Below, piece after piece: positions 34,658 through 42,986 of a DNA stretch of 64,000 nt. The notes under the pieces are model-generated. The model was not told the DNA's origin. It searched no databases and was given only the letters and a program-made list of their open reading frames with translations. Positions within the stretch are counted from its first letter, which is position 1, and the number at the start of each line of letters is the position of its first letter. Made by a program: the position numbers and the translations under genes. The DNA comes from HKCCE3408 sp039183205 (GTDB taxonomy: Bacteria; Pseudomonadota; Alphaproteobacteria; Rhodobacterales; Rhodobacteraceae), in the NCBI GenBank assembly GCA_039183205.1, contig JBCDBR010000002.1:1-64000 (forward strand), written 5' to 3'.

Positions 34658-35949
34658 GCGGCCTCAAAGTTGAGCTGCAAGCGGGTGGTGAGATGATCCA
34701 CGACATCCATTGCGCTGGCATAGCCGTCTTCATGAAACCCGTTTTTCATCCATGCGCCGCAATACCAGGTCGATTGGGTGCCGTTTAGGGTCGCCACCTG
34801 CTTCTGCGCCGCCAATGCAGCCAAATCGTAGACCGGATGGCGGAATGTCACCCGATCATAAACCCGACGTTCGTCGATTTGAACGCGGCTGTTGAGGGTC
34901 ACAAAAAGCGGGTCGTTTTCGGGGATTGGTTGCAGGCAATTCATCCAATATGTGAGGTCGATCGGACCGCCACGATGGTCGATATGTTCCACGTAATTCC
35001 AACTCGACCAGGTGATCCGGCGTTTCGGCATCACACTCGGATCGGCATGGAGAACGGCGTCGTTTGGTTGGTATTTTACAGCACCCAATGCACGGCTTTC
35101 CTGGGGCGACGGGTCTGCCAACATGCGCAGAGTATCGTCTGCATGCGTCGCAAAAATAACCTCATCGAAGGCGAGCGGCGCACCACCCGTGCGAAGCGTA
35201 ACGCCAGCATCACGGGCAACTGTCTCGACGGGCTGACCCAGTCGCAACGTCACACCACGATCGATCAGAGCCGCTTGTAGGCGTTTGACATATTCGATCG
35301 AGCCGCCCCGGACGGTCCACCACTGATGCTGGCCAGACAACTGCATCAGGTTGTGATTGCGAAAAAAGCGCACCAGCGCTTGCGCCGGGAAAGATAAAAT
35401 CTCTTCTTTCGGCGTTGACCAAATGGCGCCTGAAATCGGTGCGAGGTAATAGTCGCGAAACCAATCTCCTGTGCCCAAGGTCGCCAGGAATTCGCCAAGC
35501 GTTACGCTTTCATCATCGGCTAGGTTTGCTGCTTCGGCGTTGAACCGCAGCAAATCGCGCAACATCTTTCGAAAGCCAGGCCGCAGGAGGTTTCCGGGCT
35601 GGGCAAAGAGCGCGCGGGCATGGCGCAATCCGTACTCCATGCGACCACCGTCGATGGATGCTGCGAAACTCATATCGGATTTTGCGAGTGGGACATCCAG
35701 CGTTTCAAAGAGCGTCGTGAGCCGGGGGTAATTCACGCGGTTAAAGACTATGAAACCTGTATCAACAGGCTGGTCACCGTTCAGACCGGCCTTAACCGTT
35801 CGGGCATGTCCGCCGAGCCGCGGCGCGGCTTCGAATAAGGTCACATGTGCGTGAGGGGCAAGGTGATAGGCCGCGGCCATTCCCGATATGCCGCCGCCGA
35901 CAATTGCAATTCGCCGCGATGGCACTGGGGTAAGATGTTCGAATGGCAA
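34654..35949 (-). CDS. FAD-dependent amine-oxidase-like oxidoreductase, first gene of the RpoE-linked operon
   Basis: 431 residues, COG2907-type flavoprotein. Dinucleotide fold IAIVGGGISGMAAAYHLAPHAHV near the N-terminus with FEAAPRLGGHARTV, then DTGFIVFNRVNYP and C-terminal STWYCGAWMKNGFHEDGY. The R. sphaeroides counterpart (RSP1091, next to rpoE) belongs to the singlet-oxygen regulon and, as I recall, has been linked to unsaturated or furan fatty acid formation; I treat that as a lead only. It is transcribed away from rpoE, with a candidate RpoE-type promoter just upstream. Confidence 0.9.
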   Translation of the reverse strand: MPFEHLTPVPSRRIAIVGGGISGMAAAYHLAPHAHVTLFEAAPRLGGHARTVKAGLNGDQPVDTGFIVFNRVNYPRLTTLFETLDVPLAKSDMSFAASIDGGRMEYGLRHARALFAQPGNLLRPGFRKMLRDLLRFNAEAANLADDESVTLGEFLATLGTGDWFRDYYLAPISGAIWSTPKEEILSFPAQALVRFFRNHNLMQLSGQHQWWTVRGGSIEYVKRLQAALIDRGVTLRLGQPVETVARDAGVTLRTGGAPLAFDEVIFATHADDTLRMLADPSPQESRALGAVKYQPNDAVLHADPSVMPKRRITWSSWNYVEHIDHRGGPIDLTYWMNCLQPIPENDPLFVTLNSRVQIDERRVYDRVTFRHPVYDLAALAAQKQVATLNGTQSTWYCGAWMKNGFHEDGYASAMDVVDHLTTRLQLNFEAA

Positions 35950-35981
35950 AGGAAACGTCTCCAGAAGTCACTTAAAGTCTA

Positions 35982-36005
35982 CGCACGGGACAATTGACTG
36001 GATTA
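35982..36005 (-). promoter_or_regulatory. candidate RpoE-type promoter for the divergent operon
   Basis: TAATCC (36000-36005 on the minus strand) is one base from the TGATCC -35; after an 18-base spacer comes TAGACT. Weaker than the promoter facing rpoE, but the position suits the FAD oxidoreductase operon, about 30-45 bases before its start. Confidence 0.4.
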
Positions 36006-36017
36006 ACAGAAAGTTTT

Positions 36018-36046
36018 TGATCCGTGCTTCGCGACGGGACGTATCG
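36018..36046 (+). promoter_or_regulatory. RpoE-dependent autoregulatory promoter of rpoE-chrR
   Basis: A perfect TGATCC (36018-36023), the -35 of group-IV sigma RpoE in Rhodobacter, is followed after 18 bases by TATCG (36042-36046). Transcription would start near 36053, about 100 bases before the rpoE start codon. Autoregulation of rpoE-chrR is established for R. sphaeroides. Confidence 0.72.
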
Positions 36047-36153
36047 CGTGTATGTTGTTGTCGAACGACCATGCGGACAAGACCGGTAGTGTAGATCGCG
36101 CCCCCTCCTTGCAGGGTGCCAACCGTCTGCGCCGCCGGAGGCATGGAGTCGAC

Positions 36154-36702
36154 ATGACACTCGCAGATGCGTCAGATGCGCAATGGGTTGCAAAGATGGT
36201 CGCGATTGCCGAACGGCAAGACCAGACGGCCTTTGCTGATCTTTTCCGGCACTTTGCCCCTCGTGTGAAAGCATTTTTGATACGTGGCGGCGCAGATGAA
36301 ACGATGGCCGAAGAATGCATGCAGGACGTGATGACCACATTGTGGCGCAAGGCACGGCTTTACGACCCTGCGCGTGCTTCGGTCGCGACTTGGATATTTA
36401 CTGTCGCTCGGAACCGCAAAATCGACCTTCTGCGAAAATATGCGCGGCCTGAACCTGAGGACCTACCTTGGGGCCCAGAAGAAGAACCCGATCAAATCGA
36501 GGTTGTTGCGCTTAAACAGGATGGAAAGAGACTCGCCGAAGCGCTCGGCGTGCTGCCCGAAAAGCAGCGCGTTTTGATAGAGCGCGCCTATTTCGGCGAA
36601 ATGACTCACGCTGAAATCGCAGATGAGACCGGTCTGCCACTTGGCACGATCAAGTCGCGCATTAGGTTGGCGCTCGAGCGATTGCGGCATAGTATGACGT
36701 GA
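36154..36702 (+). CDS. rpoE: ECF sigma factor RpoE (singlet-oxygen/ChrR-controlled group)
   Basis: 182 residues. Region 2 is seen in AFADLFRHFAPRVKAFLIRGG and EECMQDVMTTLWRKARLYDPARASVATWIFTVARNRKIDLLR, region 4 in LPEKQRVLIERAYFGEMTHAEIADETGLPLGTIKSRIRLALERLR. This is the same set of signatures as R. sphaeroides RpoE. It directs RNA polymerase to stress genes when ChrR is inactivated. The start at 36154 (MTLADASDAQW) agrees with that protein and has GGAG five bases upstream; the frame extends 34 codons further but over the promoter. chrR follows after six bases. Confidence 0.95.
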   Translation: MTLADASDAQWVAKMVAIAERQDQTAFADLFRHFAPRVKAFLIRGGADETMAEECMQDVMTTLWRKARLYDPARASVATWIFTVARNRKIDLLRKYARPEPEDLPWGPEEEPDQIEVVALKQDGKRLAEALGVLPEKQRVLIERAYFGEMTHAEIADETGLPLGTIKSRIRLALERLRHSMT

Positions 36703-36708
36703 CAAAAG

Positions 36709-37377
36709 ATGACAAAGACAACAACTCATAACCTAAGCGACGAGCTTTTGATGGGCTACGCAGCCGGGGCACTACCTCAGGCCTTCGACCTGGTGGTGGC
36801 AAGCCACGTGTCGCTGAGCGCGGATAGTCGTACCCGACTTGACGGTTTCGAAGCATTGGGCGGGGCTTTACTCAACGAGGTTGAGGGCGCCGAGATTGCC
36901 GATGACAGCTTCGCCACTGTTGTGGCGCGGATCAACGGCGACGCGCCAGAGGCAACGCAACAGACGGTACCGTCGGGCCATAATGGTCACTCTGGTCCGT
37001 TCCTGCCGCGACCGCTCCGCGATGCACTTGGCCAAGATATTGACGCGATCGCTTGGCGGCCGATCGGGATGGGCGTCAAACAAGCGATCGTACATGATGA
37101 TCACGAGGGAACGGCACGCTTATTGCTGATCCCGGCTGGGGTGGAAATGCCAAAGCATTCGCACCGAGGGCTGGAACTGACGCTTGTCTTGCAGGGCGCT
37201 TATAGCGACGAAGATGGTCGTTATGCGCGAGGTGACATCGAAGAGGCCGACGAAGACACGCATCATACGCCCGTTGCCGAAGCGGGCGAGGATTGCATTT
37301 GCCTGATTGCGACGAACGCGCGGCTGAAGTTCGATAACCTGCTGCCCCGCATCGCACAGCCATTTATTGGCATCTGA
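36709..37377 (+). CDS. chrR: ChrR-type anti-sigma factor with an altered zinc site
   Basis: 222 residues. N-terminal anti-sigma domain with YAAGALPQAFDLVVASHVSLSADS, then a linker and a C-terminal cupin (about 110-200) with metal ligands His150, His152, Glu156, His185 or 186, and the CxC at Cys196/Cys198. In R. sphaeroides ChrR zinc in the N-domain is held by His6, His31, Cys35 and Cys38; here His7 and His33 are kept but both cysteines are serine (Ser37, Ser40; codons AGC and AGT). So the N-domain probably binds no zinc, or binds it differently, while the cupin looks intact. It represses RpoE until singlet oxygen or related stress triggers release. Confidence 0.9.
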   Translation: MTKTTTHNLSDELLMGYAAGALPQAFDLVVASHVSLSADSRTRLDGFEALGGALLNEVEGAEIADDSFATVVARINGDAPEATQQTVPSGHNGHSGPFLPRPLRDALGQDIDAIAWRPIGMGVKQAIVHDDHEGTARLLLIPAGVEMPKHSHRGLELTLVLQGAYSDEDGRYARGDIEEADEDTHHTPVAEAGEDCICLIATNARLKFDNLLPRIAQPFIGI

Positions 37378-37385
37378 CCGGCTTG

Positions 37386-37428
37386 GCATGCTGACATGCG
37401 CAGTGGTAGGCCCCTGAGACAGGCCTAC
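37386..37428 (+). other. two small hairpins between chrR and the methyltransferase gene
   Basis: GCATG-CTGA-CATGC (about 37386-37399) and GTAGGCC (37406-37412) with GGCCTAC (37422-37428). Neither has a T-run. They may reduce read-through, making the next gene partly separate from rpoE-chrR. Confidence 0.45.
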
Positions 37429-37444
37429 GATCCGGGATTTCGCG

Positions 37445-38149
37445 TTGCAGTTCACTATTGAGGACCCTCCCTTGCCGAGCTTTGCGCGCTGGCGCGCCAT
37501 GTCGCGGGTTGCGCCGGGGCAAAGCATTTTACGCGCGCTGCAATACGAGAAGTTCTCTAGTTTGAAAATCAGCGGGCGAGTGCTCGATTTCGGGGGCGGG
37601 CGACGGGCGTCGTATATACGGTGGCTAAAGGACGCAGACGTCGTGTCGGTGAATATCGATGCGCAGTTCGACCCCACCCATATCGTGGAGCCAGGCACTT
37701 CATTGCCCTTTCACGAAGGCGAATTTGATGCCGTGGTTACTCTGAATACGCTAGAGCATGTCTATGACGATATTGCAGCACTGCGCGAGCTATCGCGGGT
37801 CACGCGCCCCGGCGGCGCGCTGCATATAATGGTGCCCTTTCTCTTTCGCGTGCACGGGCATCCAGATGATTTCAACCGGCACACGCCATCATGGTGGGCC
37901 CGCGCGCTTGAAGAGGCTGGCTATGCCCAAGCCCGGCTTGTTCCGCTCATCTTTGGACGCCGCACCGCTGCGCAATTGGTCGCCGGCCGCGGCGGTCGGG
38001 CCATTCGTGGCTTAACCGGCGGAATTGCCGCTAGCATCGATATCTTGTCAGCGCGGCTGAGCTTTCCCGCGCAAGACAGCTACATTGGACGGAAGGGCGA
38101 AAAGGTATGGTCGCAATCGCCAGGTTGGTACATTCATGCTGTTCGATAA
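37445..38149 (+). CDS. SAM-dependent methyltransferase (class I)
   Basis: Up to 234 residues. Motif I VLDFGGGRRASY, the acidic end of strand 2 in VVSVNIDAQFD, motif II region FDAVVTLNTLEHVYDD and post-II LRELSRVTRPGGALHIMVPF; a class I fold of the Methyltransf_11 kind. Substrate unknown; the C-terminus (FPAQDSYIGRKGEKVWSQSPGWYIHAVR) resembles small-molecule or sugar methyltransferases. The start is uncertain: TTG 37445, TTG 37472 (with GAGG eight bases before it, the better ribosome site) or ATG 37499. It follows chrR on the same strand, but hairpins lie between. Confidence 0.82.
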   Translation: MQFTIEDPPLPSFARWRAMSRVAPGQSILRALQYEKFSSLKISGRVLDFGGGRRASYIRWLKDADVVSVNIDAQFDPTHIVEPGTSLPFHEGEFDAVVTLNTLEHVYDDIAALRELSRVTRPGGALHIMVPFLFRVHGHPDDFNRHTPSWWARALEEAGYAQARLVPLIFGRRTAAQLVAGRGGRAIRGLTGGIAASIDILSARLSFPAQDSYIGRKGEKVWSQSPGWYIHAVR

Positions 38150-38167
38150 CGGAAAAATACTGGTTCC

Positions 38168-38818
38168 ATGCCGCAACTGGACTACCGCCCTCCTAACGTG
38201 CCTTTGCAGATCTTGCATGACGATCACGAATTGCTGCTGATCGACAAACCGGCTGGGCTGTTGAGCGTCCCGGGTAAAGGCGACGGTCTCTCTGATTGCT
38301 TGCTGACCCGTGTTCAGGCTGTGTTTCCAGAAGCGCTTTTGGTGCACCGGCTGGATATGGACACGTCTGGCGTGATGGTGTTCGCACGCAGCCCCTATGC
38401 TCAGCGCCATTTAGGTCGGCAATTTGAGCACCGGCGTGTGAAAAAGGCCTATGTCGCGGAGGTTTGGGGTCAGGTTTCAGGTGACCAAGGAGACATTGAT
38501 TTACCCCTTTGCGTCGATTGGCCGAACCGGCCGCGCCAGCACGTCGATTGGGAAAACGGCAGAACGGCGCAAACGCGTTGGCAGGTTGCTAAACGTGGGG
38601 AAAAAAACACCAGGATGCGGCTGGAGCCGCGCACCGGCCGGTCGCACCAATTGCGCGTCCATATGAAAGAGCTTGGTCACCCAATTCTCGGCGATCCACT
38701 ATATGCGGATGGACCAGCACGGGATTTCCCACGGCTGATGCTCCATGCCGAACGTCTAAAATTGAGCCATCCGGACGGTGGTCGTCAGATGGCCTTTCGC
38801 GCCAAAGTACCGTTTTAA
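38168..38818 (+). CDS. RluA-family pseudouridine synthase
   Basis: 216 residues. Signature HRLDMDTSGVM with catalytic Asp63; N-terminal LLLIDKPAGLLSVPGKG and the RluA/RluC C-terminal GRSHQLRVHMKELGHPILGDPLY. It lacks an N-terminal S4 domain, as RluA and TruC do. It isomerises a uridine in 23S rRNA and/or tRNA; the short size fits RluA, but I cannot tell the exact site. It begins 18 bases after the methyltransferase stop and overlaps the convergent kinase-like gene by four bases. Confidence 0.92.
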   Translation: MPQLDYRPPNVPLQILHDDHELLLIDKPAGLLSVPGKGDGLSDCLLTRVQAVFPEALLVHRLDMDTSGVMVFARSPYAQRHLGRQFEHRRVKKAYVAEVWGQVSGDQGDIDLPLCVDWPNRPRQHVDWENGRTAQTRWQVAKRGEKNTRMRLEPRTGRSHQLRVHMKELGHPILGDPLYADGPARDFPRLMLHAERLKLSHPDGGRQMAFRAKVPF

Positions 38819-39864
38819 CCTCTTTCTCGGCCCCGCAATACGCGATCAGAGAAATTCAATCGCGCATCGCGAATTGGAGCGACAAGCGTGCGCAAATCGG
38901 GCTCTCGGGCCAATAATATTTCGAGCTCGTCCAAACGGTTCATGGCGATCAATTCAAGGATGTCCATTCGCGGTTGATCGTCTTGCCGCGGCAAGGCGTC
39001 GATGGTTTGCACGAAGGCCAATTTCCCCGCTGGCGCCAAGCGCCCAACGTCGTGCCGGGACATCTGGGTTTCCACAAACGCATAAAGACCCACGGTACGT
39101 CCGGGCATGGGAACGGCGCTGATCGCCACATCCTTGATACCAGGGGTCTCGCACAGCGCGCGGCGCAAGCCGGGCGCCTCAGTCAGGACAGCATGCGCGG
39201 TGCCTTCGCCGTCAGACCATCCAAAGAGCTTCCGACTGATGAAAAGATACGCGCGCTTGAAGGTGCGACGCCAAAGCCGGCTGGGCCCAGAGCGTTCGCT
39301 CAAGATGCGTTTCGCGGTTGGGCCCATGGTTTCAGGGCAATATCGTTTGCGCTGCTTTAAGAGATGACGGAGATCTTCATACGCCATCACCCGAAACAAG
39401 CGCCCGCGCCGGCGATGTACACGGGTCAGCTGAAAATCGATCACGCCTGCGCCGCCGTCCGGGCGCATCAACCAATTTTGCGGCTTGGCAAGATCGTTAT
39501 GTGTGACGCCCCGCGCGCGGAGATCTCGCAAAAGGCGGCTGGCATCTCGATACCAACGCGGATCGCTTGGCCGCGCGATATTCAGCGGTGTCCCCTCCGA
39601 CCAGGCCCGCAGAATACCCTCGCGATCCACACGAACCAATTCAGGCACACCATCGATCCCCTGCACTGCACGCAAACCGCGCACCTCCCGGCGCGCGAGG
39701 ACCCGGGCCAGGCCCCGGGACCAAAGTGGTAAACCCGACAGCCGCCGCAGGACCAATTTGCGATCCATCTCGTCTTCGGCATGACCCGAAAAGGTCTCCG
39801 ACAGCACGTCTCGCTTGAGAACGGTCGTGGCAACAAATTTTACATCGGGTCGGGCTTCGCGCAT
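38815..39864 (-). CDS. Kinase-like protein fused to an AMP-ligase-C-like tail
   Basis: 349 residues. The first 220 resemble a small protein- or lipopolysaccharide-kinase fold: catalytic loop THNDLAKPQNWLM (Asp124, Asn130) and metal motif VIDFQLT (Asp143), but the usual N-lobe lysine and glycine loop are hard to find. Residues about 230-320 resemble the C-terminal lid of acyl-CoA ligases: LRRALCETPGIKDVAISAVP, YAFVETQ, VQTIDALPRQDDQPRMDILELI, with the catalytic lysine replaced. No ligase core is present. Cytoplasmic. The function is unknown; I recall similar proteins in Rhodobacteraceae. Confidence 0.75.
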   Translation of the reverse strand: MREARPDVKFVATTVLKRDVLSETFSGHAEDEMDRKLVLRRLSGLPLWSRGLARVLARREVRGLRAVQGIDGVPELVRVDREGILRAWSEGTPLNIARPSDPRWYRDASRLLRDLRARGVTHNDLAKPQNWLMRPDGGAGVIDFQLTRVHRRRGRLFRVMAYEDLRHLLKQRKRYCPETMGPTAKRILSERSGPSRLWRRTFKRAYLFISRKLFGWSDGEGTAHAVLTEAPGLRRALCETPGIKDVAISAVPMPGRTVGLYAFVETQMSRHDVGRLAPAGKLAFVQTIDALPRQDDQPRMDILELIAMNRLDELEILLAREPDLRTLVAPIRDARLNFSDRVLRGRERG

Positions 39865-39936
39865 CGCCTTCTCTTAAGCGAGCGCAAGCAGACCAGCAAG
39901 CTGGGCCCGACCGGGTTGACCGCGACAAACGCGTTA

Positions 39937-41376
39937 CTACGCGCCCCCCCAATCCGACACCGCTTTGACCTCTAAGAATTCGTGCAAACCAAATAACCCG
40001 CCCTCGCGCCCGTTGCCGGACTGTTTGTATCCCCCAAAGGGCGAGCCTTTGCCAAAGCCGACGCCATTGACCTCGACCATGCCCGAACGCAACCGTCGGG
40101 CGAGGCGGCGGGCACGACCTTGATCGGTTGTTTGGACATAATTTGTCAGACCATAGTCCGTATCATTGGCGATTGCGACGGCCTCATCTTCGTCGCCAAA
40201 TGGCATGATCGCAAAAACGGGGCCGAAAATCTCCTCGCGGTAGATCCGCATATCTGGTGTTACATCGGCAAAGACCGTGGGCCGCACGAAGAACCCGCGG
40301 TTCAGGTGTTCAGGCCTGCCAGGACCACCGGCGACAAGCCGCGCGCCCTCATCGATACCGGATTGGATGAGGTCTTGGATCTTTTCGTATTGCACCTCTG
40401 AGACAACAGGCCCGATATGGCGGCCGGCCTCGCTCGATGGGCCCACCGCCATCGCATCTGCCACTGCTGCGGCCTCTTCTACGGCGGCATGGTAGCGCTG
40501 TTCTTCGACGACCATTCGCGTCGGTGCGTTGCAGCTTTGGCCGGAATTGTTGAAGACGCGCAAGGCGCCGCGCTTGACCGCTTTTTCATGGGCATCGCCA
40601 AAGATAAGATTGGCGCCCTTGCCGCCAAGCTCTAGACTGACGCGCTTGATTGTATCGGCACCGGCCTTAGAGATCAGGCGCCCGGCCCGGGTCGATCCGG
40701 TAAAGCTGACCATATCGACGCCATCATGCGCCGAAAGCTGACTGCCAACGCCTGCACCATCGCCATTGACGAGGTTGAACACCCCGTTCGGCAAACCGGC
40801 CGCATCCATGATTTCGGCAAAGACCAAGCCAGAGAGAGGGGCAATTTCCGAAGGCTTCAGCACCATCGTGCACCCAGCCACCAGGGCCGGCGCGACCTTC
40901 AGGACCACCTGATTCATCGGCCAGTTCCAAGGCGTGATTAATGCACACACACCGATAGGCTCGTGCAAGATCCGCTCACCCGGCGCATGATCGCCAAGGG
41001 GCGCGTCCCATTCAAACGCGCGCGCTGCGGCAAGCAAACCTTCAAAATGCCAATCACCCGATGTGACCTGCTGTTGGCGCGCCATATCAATCGGGGCACC
41101 CATTTCGGCCGAGATCGCTTGCGCGATATCCTCGGCGCGCGCCTTATATGCTTCAAATACCCGCTCCAGCGCCGCGATGCGATCCATTGGGTCGGTTGCC
41201 GCCCAATCCTCAAAAGCGGCACGTGCGGCAGCCACTGCCGCGTCGGTATCTGCCTTGCCGCCCAGCGAAATGGTTGCGCAGACTTCCTCGTTCGACGGGT
41301 TGATGACGTCGAGGGCGGTCCCGTCAATGGGATTGACCCACGCGCCATTGATGTAAAACTGTGTGGAGTGTGGCAT
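39937..41376 (-). CDS. NAD(P)-dependent aldehyde dehydrogenase family protein
   Basis: 479 residues. Oxidises an aldehyde to its acid. Glu249 (SLELGGKGANL) and catalytic Cys282 (NNSGQSCNAPTRM), with the cofactor strand DMVSFTGSTRAGR and EIFGPVFAIMPF near the C-terminus. The Cys region differs from the usual FxNxGQxC only slightly. Substrate not assignable; similar enzymes act on short or aromatic aldehydes. The ATG at 41376 (MPHSTQFYING) follows CGGAGAC; eight further codons upstream are open. Transcribed divergently from the peroxiredoxin. Confidence 0.93.
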   Translation of the reverse strand: MPHSTQFYINGAWVNPIDGTALDVINPSNEEVCATISLGGKADTDAAVAAARAAFEDWAATDPMDRIAALERVFEAYKARAEDIAQAISAEMGAPIDMARQQQVTSGDWHFEGLLAAARAFEWDAPLGDHAPGERILHEPIGVCALITPWNWPMNQVVLKVAPALVAGCTMVLKPSEIAPLSGLVFAEIMDAAGLPNGVFNLVNGDGAGVGSQLSAHDGVDMVSFTGSTRAGRLISKAGADTIKRVSLELGGKGANLIFGDAHEKAVKRGALRVFNNSGQSCNAPTRMVVEEQRYHAAVEEAAAVADAMAVGPSSEAGRHIGPVVSEVQYEKIQDLIQSGIDEGARLVAGGPGRPEHLNRGFFVRPTVFADVTPDMRIYREEIFGPVFAIMPFGDEDEAVAIANDTDYGLTNYVQTTDQGRARRLARRLRSGMVEVNGVGFGKGSPFGGYKQSGNGREGGLFGLHEFLEVKAVSDWGGA

Positions 41377-41531
41377 CGTCGTCTCCGATTTCCGGGTCAT
41401 TCACTAACAGATGTTCGCTTTGGCGTAGCTTGGTGAGACATGCGATCTTTTTCGCGACACCGACAGGTGCAAATCCGCCGTCCCGCTCATATTGTCGCAA
41501 GGTTACCGTTCGCAGGCTGAAGGAAGACCCT

Positions 41532-42185
41532 ATGACGCTCCGCATCAATGACGCAATACCGGACCTGACCGTCACAACCGACCAAGGTGATATTGGCCTG
41601 CATGATTGGGTGGGTGATGGCTGGGCCATCGTCTTTAGCCATCCAAAGGACTTTACCCCTGTCTGCACGACCGAATTCGGCGCTGTCGCGCAATTGGCCG
41701 ACGAATGGGAAGCGCGCGGCGTGAAGGTTCTCGGCGTGTCCGTCGACGGCGTAGAGGATCACGCCAAATGGAAAGGCGATATCGAAGCCGTGGGCGGCGC
41801 CAAACCGGCATTTCCAATTGTCGCCGATGACGGGCTGGAAATGTCAAAGGCCTTCGGGATGCTGCCGGCTGAATACGATCTGCCTGACGGTCGGACGCCC
41901 GCTGATAGCGCCACGGTGCGGTCGGTCTTCATCATCGGGCCGGACAAAAAGGTCAAACTGACGATGACCTATCCGATGACGGTCGGTCGTAACTTTGCCG
42001 AGATTTTGCGCGCGGTCGATGCGTTGCAAACGTCAACGAAGGAAAACGTCGCGACACCGGCCGACTGGGTTCCAGGCCAGGACGTTGTCGTCCCAGTTGC
42101 TGTTTCCGATGAGGACGCAATCTCAAAATACGGCACGATCGACAAGAAGCTGCCCTATCTGAGGATGGCGAAACTGCCAACATAG
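41532..42185 (+). CDS. 1-Cys peroxiredoxin (Prx6 type)
   Basis: 217 residues. Reduces H2O2 and organic hydroperoxides. The peroxidatic Cys45 lies in FTPVCTTEF; there is no second conserved cysteine. C-terminal YPMTVGRNFAEILRAVDALQ and WVPGQDVVVP belong to the longer Prx6 group. Cytoplasmic. The start at 41532 follows AGGAAG; the open frame extends 57 codons upstream into the promoter space shared with the aldehyde dehydrogenase. I see no unmistakable OxyR site. Confidence 0.95.
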   Translation: MTLRINDAIPDLTVTTDQGDIGLHDWVGDGWAIVFSHPKDFTPVCTTEFGAVAQLADEWEARGVKVLGVSVDGVEDHAKWKGDIEAVGGAKPAFPIVADDGLEMSKAFGMLPAEYDLPDGRTPADSATVRSVFIIGPDKKVKLTMTYPMTVGRNFAEILRAVDALQTSTKENVATPADWVPGQDVVVPVAVSDEDAISKYGTIDKKLPYLRMAKLPT

Positions 42186-42218
42186 CCTCCGGCGCGCCGG
42201 TTCTACGGCGCTCTGGGC

Positions 42219-42857
42219 TTATCCGAACCGCCGGTTTGGCGCGTGGAGATAGGCGACCGTGTTCAACGGCACGTCGTTATAAAGCTGGATGACATGCGCG
42301 TTGACCAGACGCACGCAGCCCGATGAGGCCGACGTTCCGATCGACCAGGGCTGCGGCGTACCGTGAATACGCAGATGCGTGTCGCGCCCCCCGCGGTAGA
42401 GGTAAAGCGCGCGCGCCCCCAACGGGTTATCCGGACCACCCGGCACGCCGTTTGCGAATTGCGCATAGACGTGTGGCTCACGCGCGATCATGTTCGCCGT
42501 TGGAGTCCATGACGGCCATTCGACTTTACGCCGGATTGTGTAGACGCCCGGGCTCTGCAATCCGATACGACCGACGGCGACGCCATAACGCATGGCGGTG
42601 CCATCGTCACCGATATGGTAGAGGTATTTTGCCACCGGATCGACATGGATGTCGCCGGTGCTCAGACCTGAGCGATGTTCGACGCGCGTCGGCACAAAGC
42701 GATCGTGGATGCCCCATGGGTTCGATCCGACCCGCTCAGGCTGAACGACGTCGGCGTCAAACGTCACGGCATCCTGTGCGTGCGAAACGCCAGAACTGGC
42801 AAAGAGCGCAGCGACAGAGACTGCGCCGGTGGCGATAAAGTGTCGGCGGGTTAACAT
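42219..42857 (-). CDS. L,D-transpeptidase (YkuD domain), Tat-type signal
   Basis: 212 residues. Tat-like signal with LTRRHFIATG at the start and a cleavage after SHA. The YkuD catalytic motif is HGTPQPWSIGTSASSGCVRL, with His165 and Cys181. Makes 3-3 crosslinks in peptidoglycan or attaches proteins to it. It has the usual ErfK/YbiS core but little else, and is short for the family. It ends 33 bases from the convergent peroxiredoxin gene. Confidence 0.93.
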   Translation of the reverse strand: MLTRRHFIATGAVSVAALFASSGVSHAQDAVTFDADVVQPERVGSNPWGIHDRFVPTRVEHRSGLSTGDIHVDPVAKYLYHIGDDGTAMRYGVAVGRIGLQSPGVYTIRRKVEWPSWTPTANMIAREPHVYAQFANGVPGGPDNPLGARALYLYRGGRDTHLRIHGTPQPWSIGTSASSGCVRLVNAHVIQLYNDVPLNTVAYLHAPNRRFG

Positions 42858-42986
42858 GGCAGCATTATCCAGGCGTCAAAAATATCCACATGTCTCTGCC
42901 GCGACGAATCTGTTTCAGGCAAGGCAAGCTTCGGTCACATTTTAGTCAGCGGCATTGATGCAACACTGCCTTTGCCCTTGCTTTAC

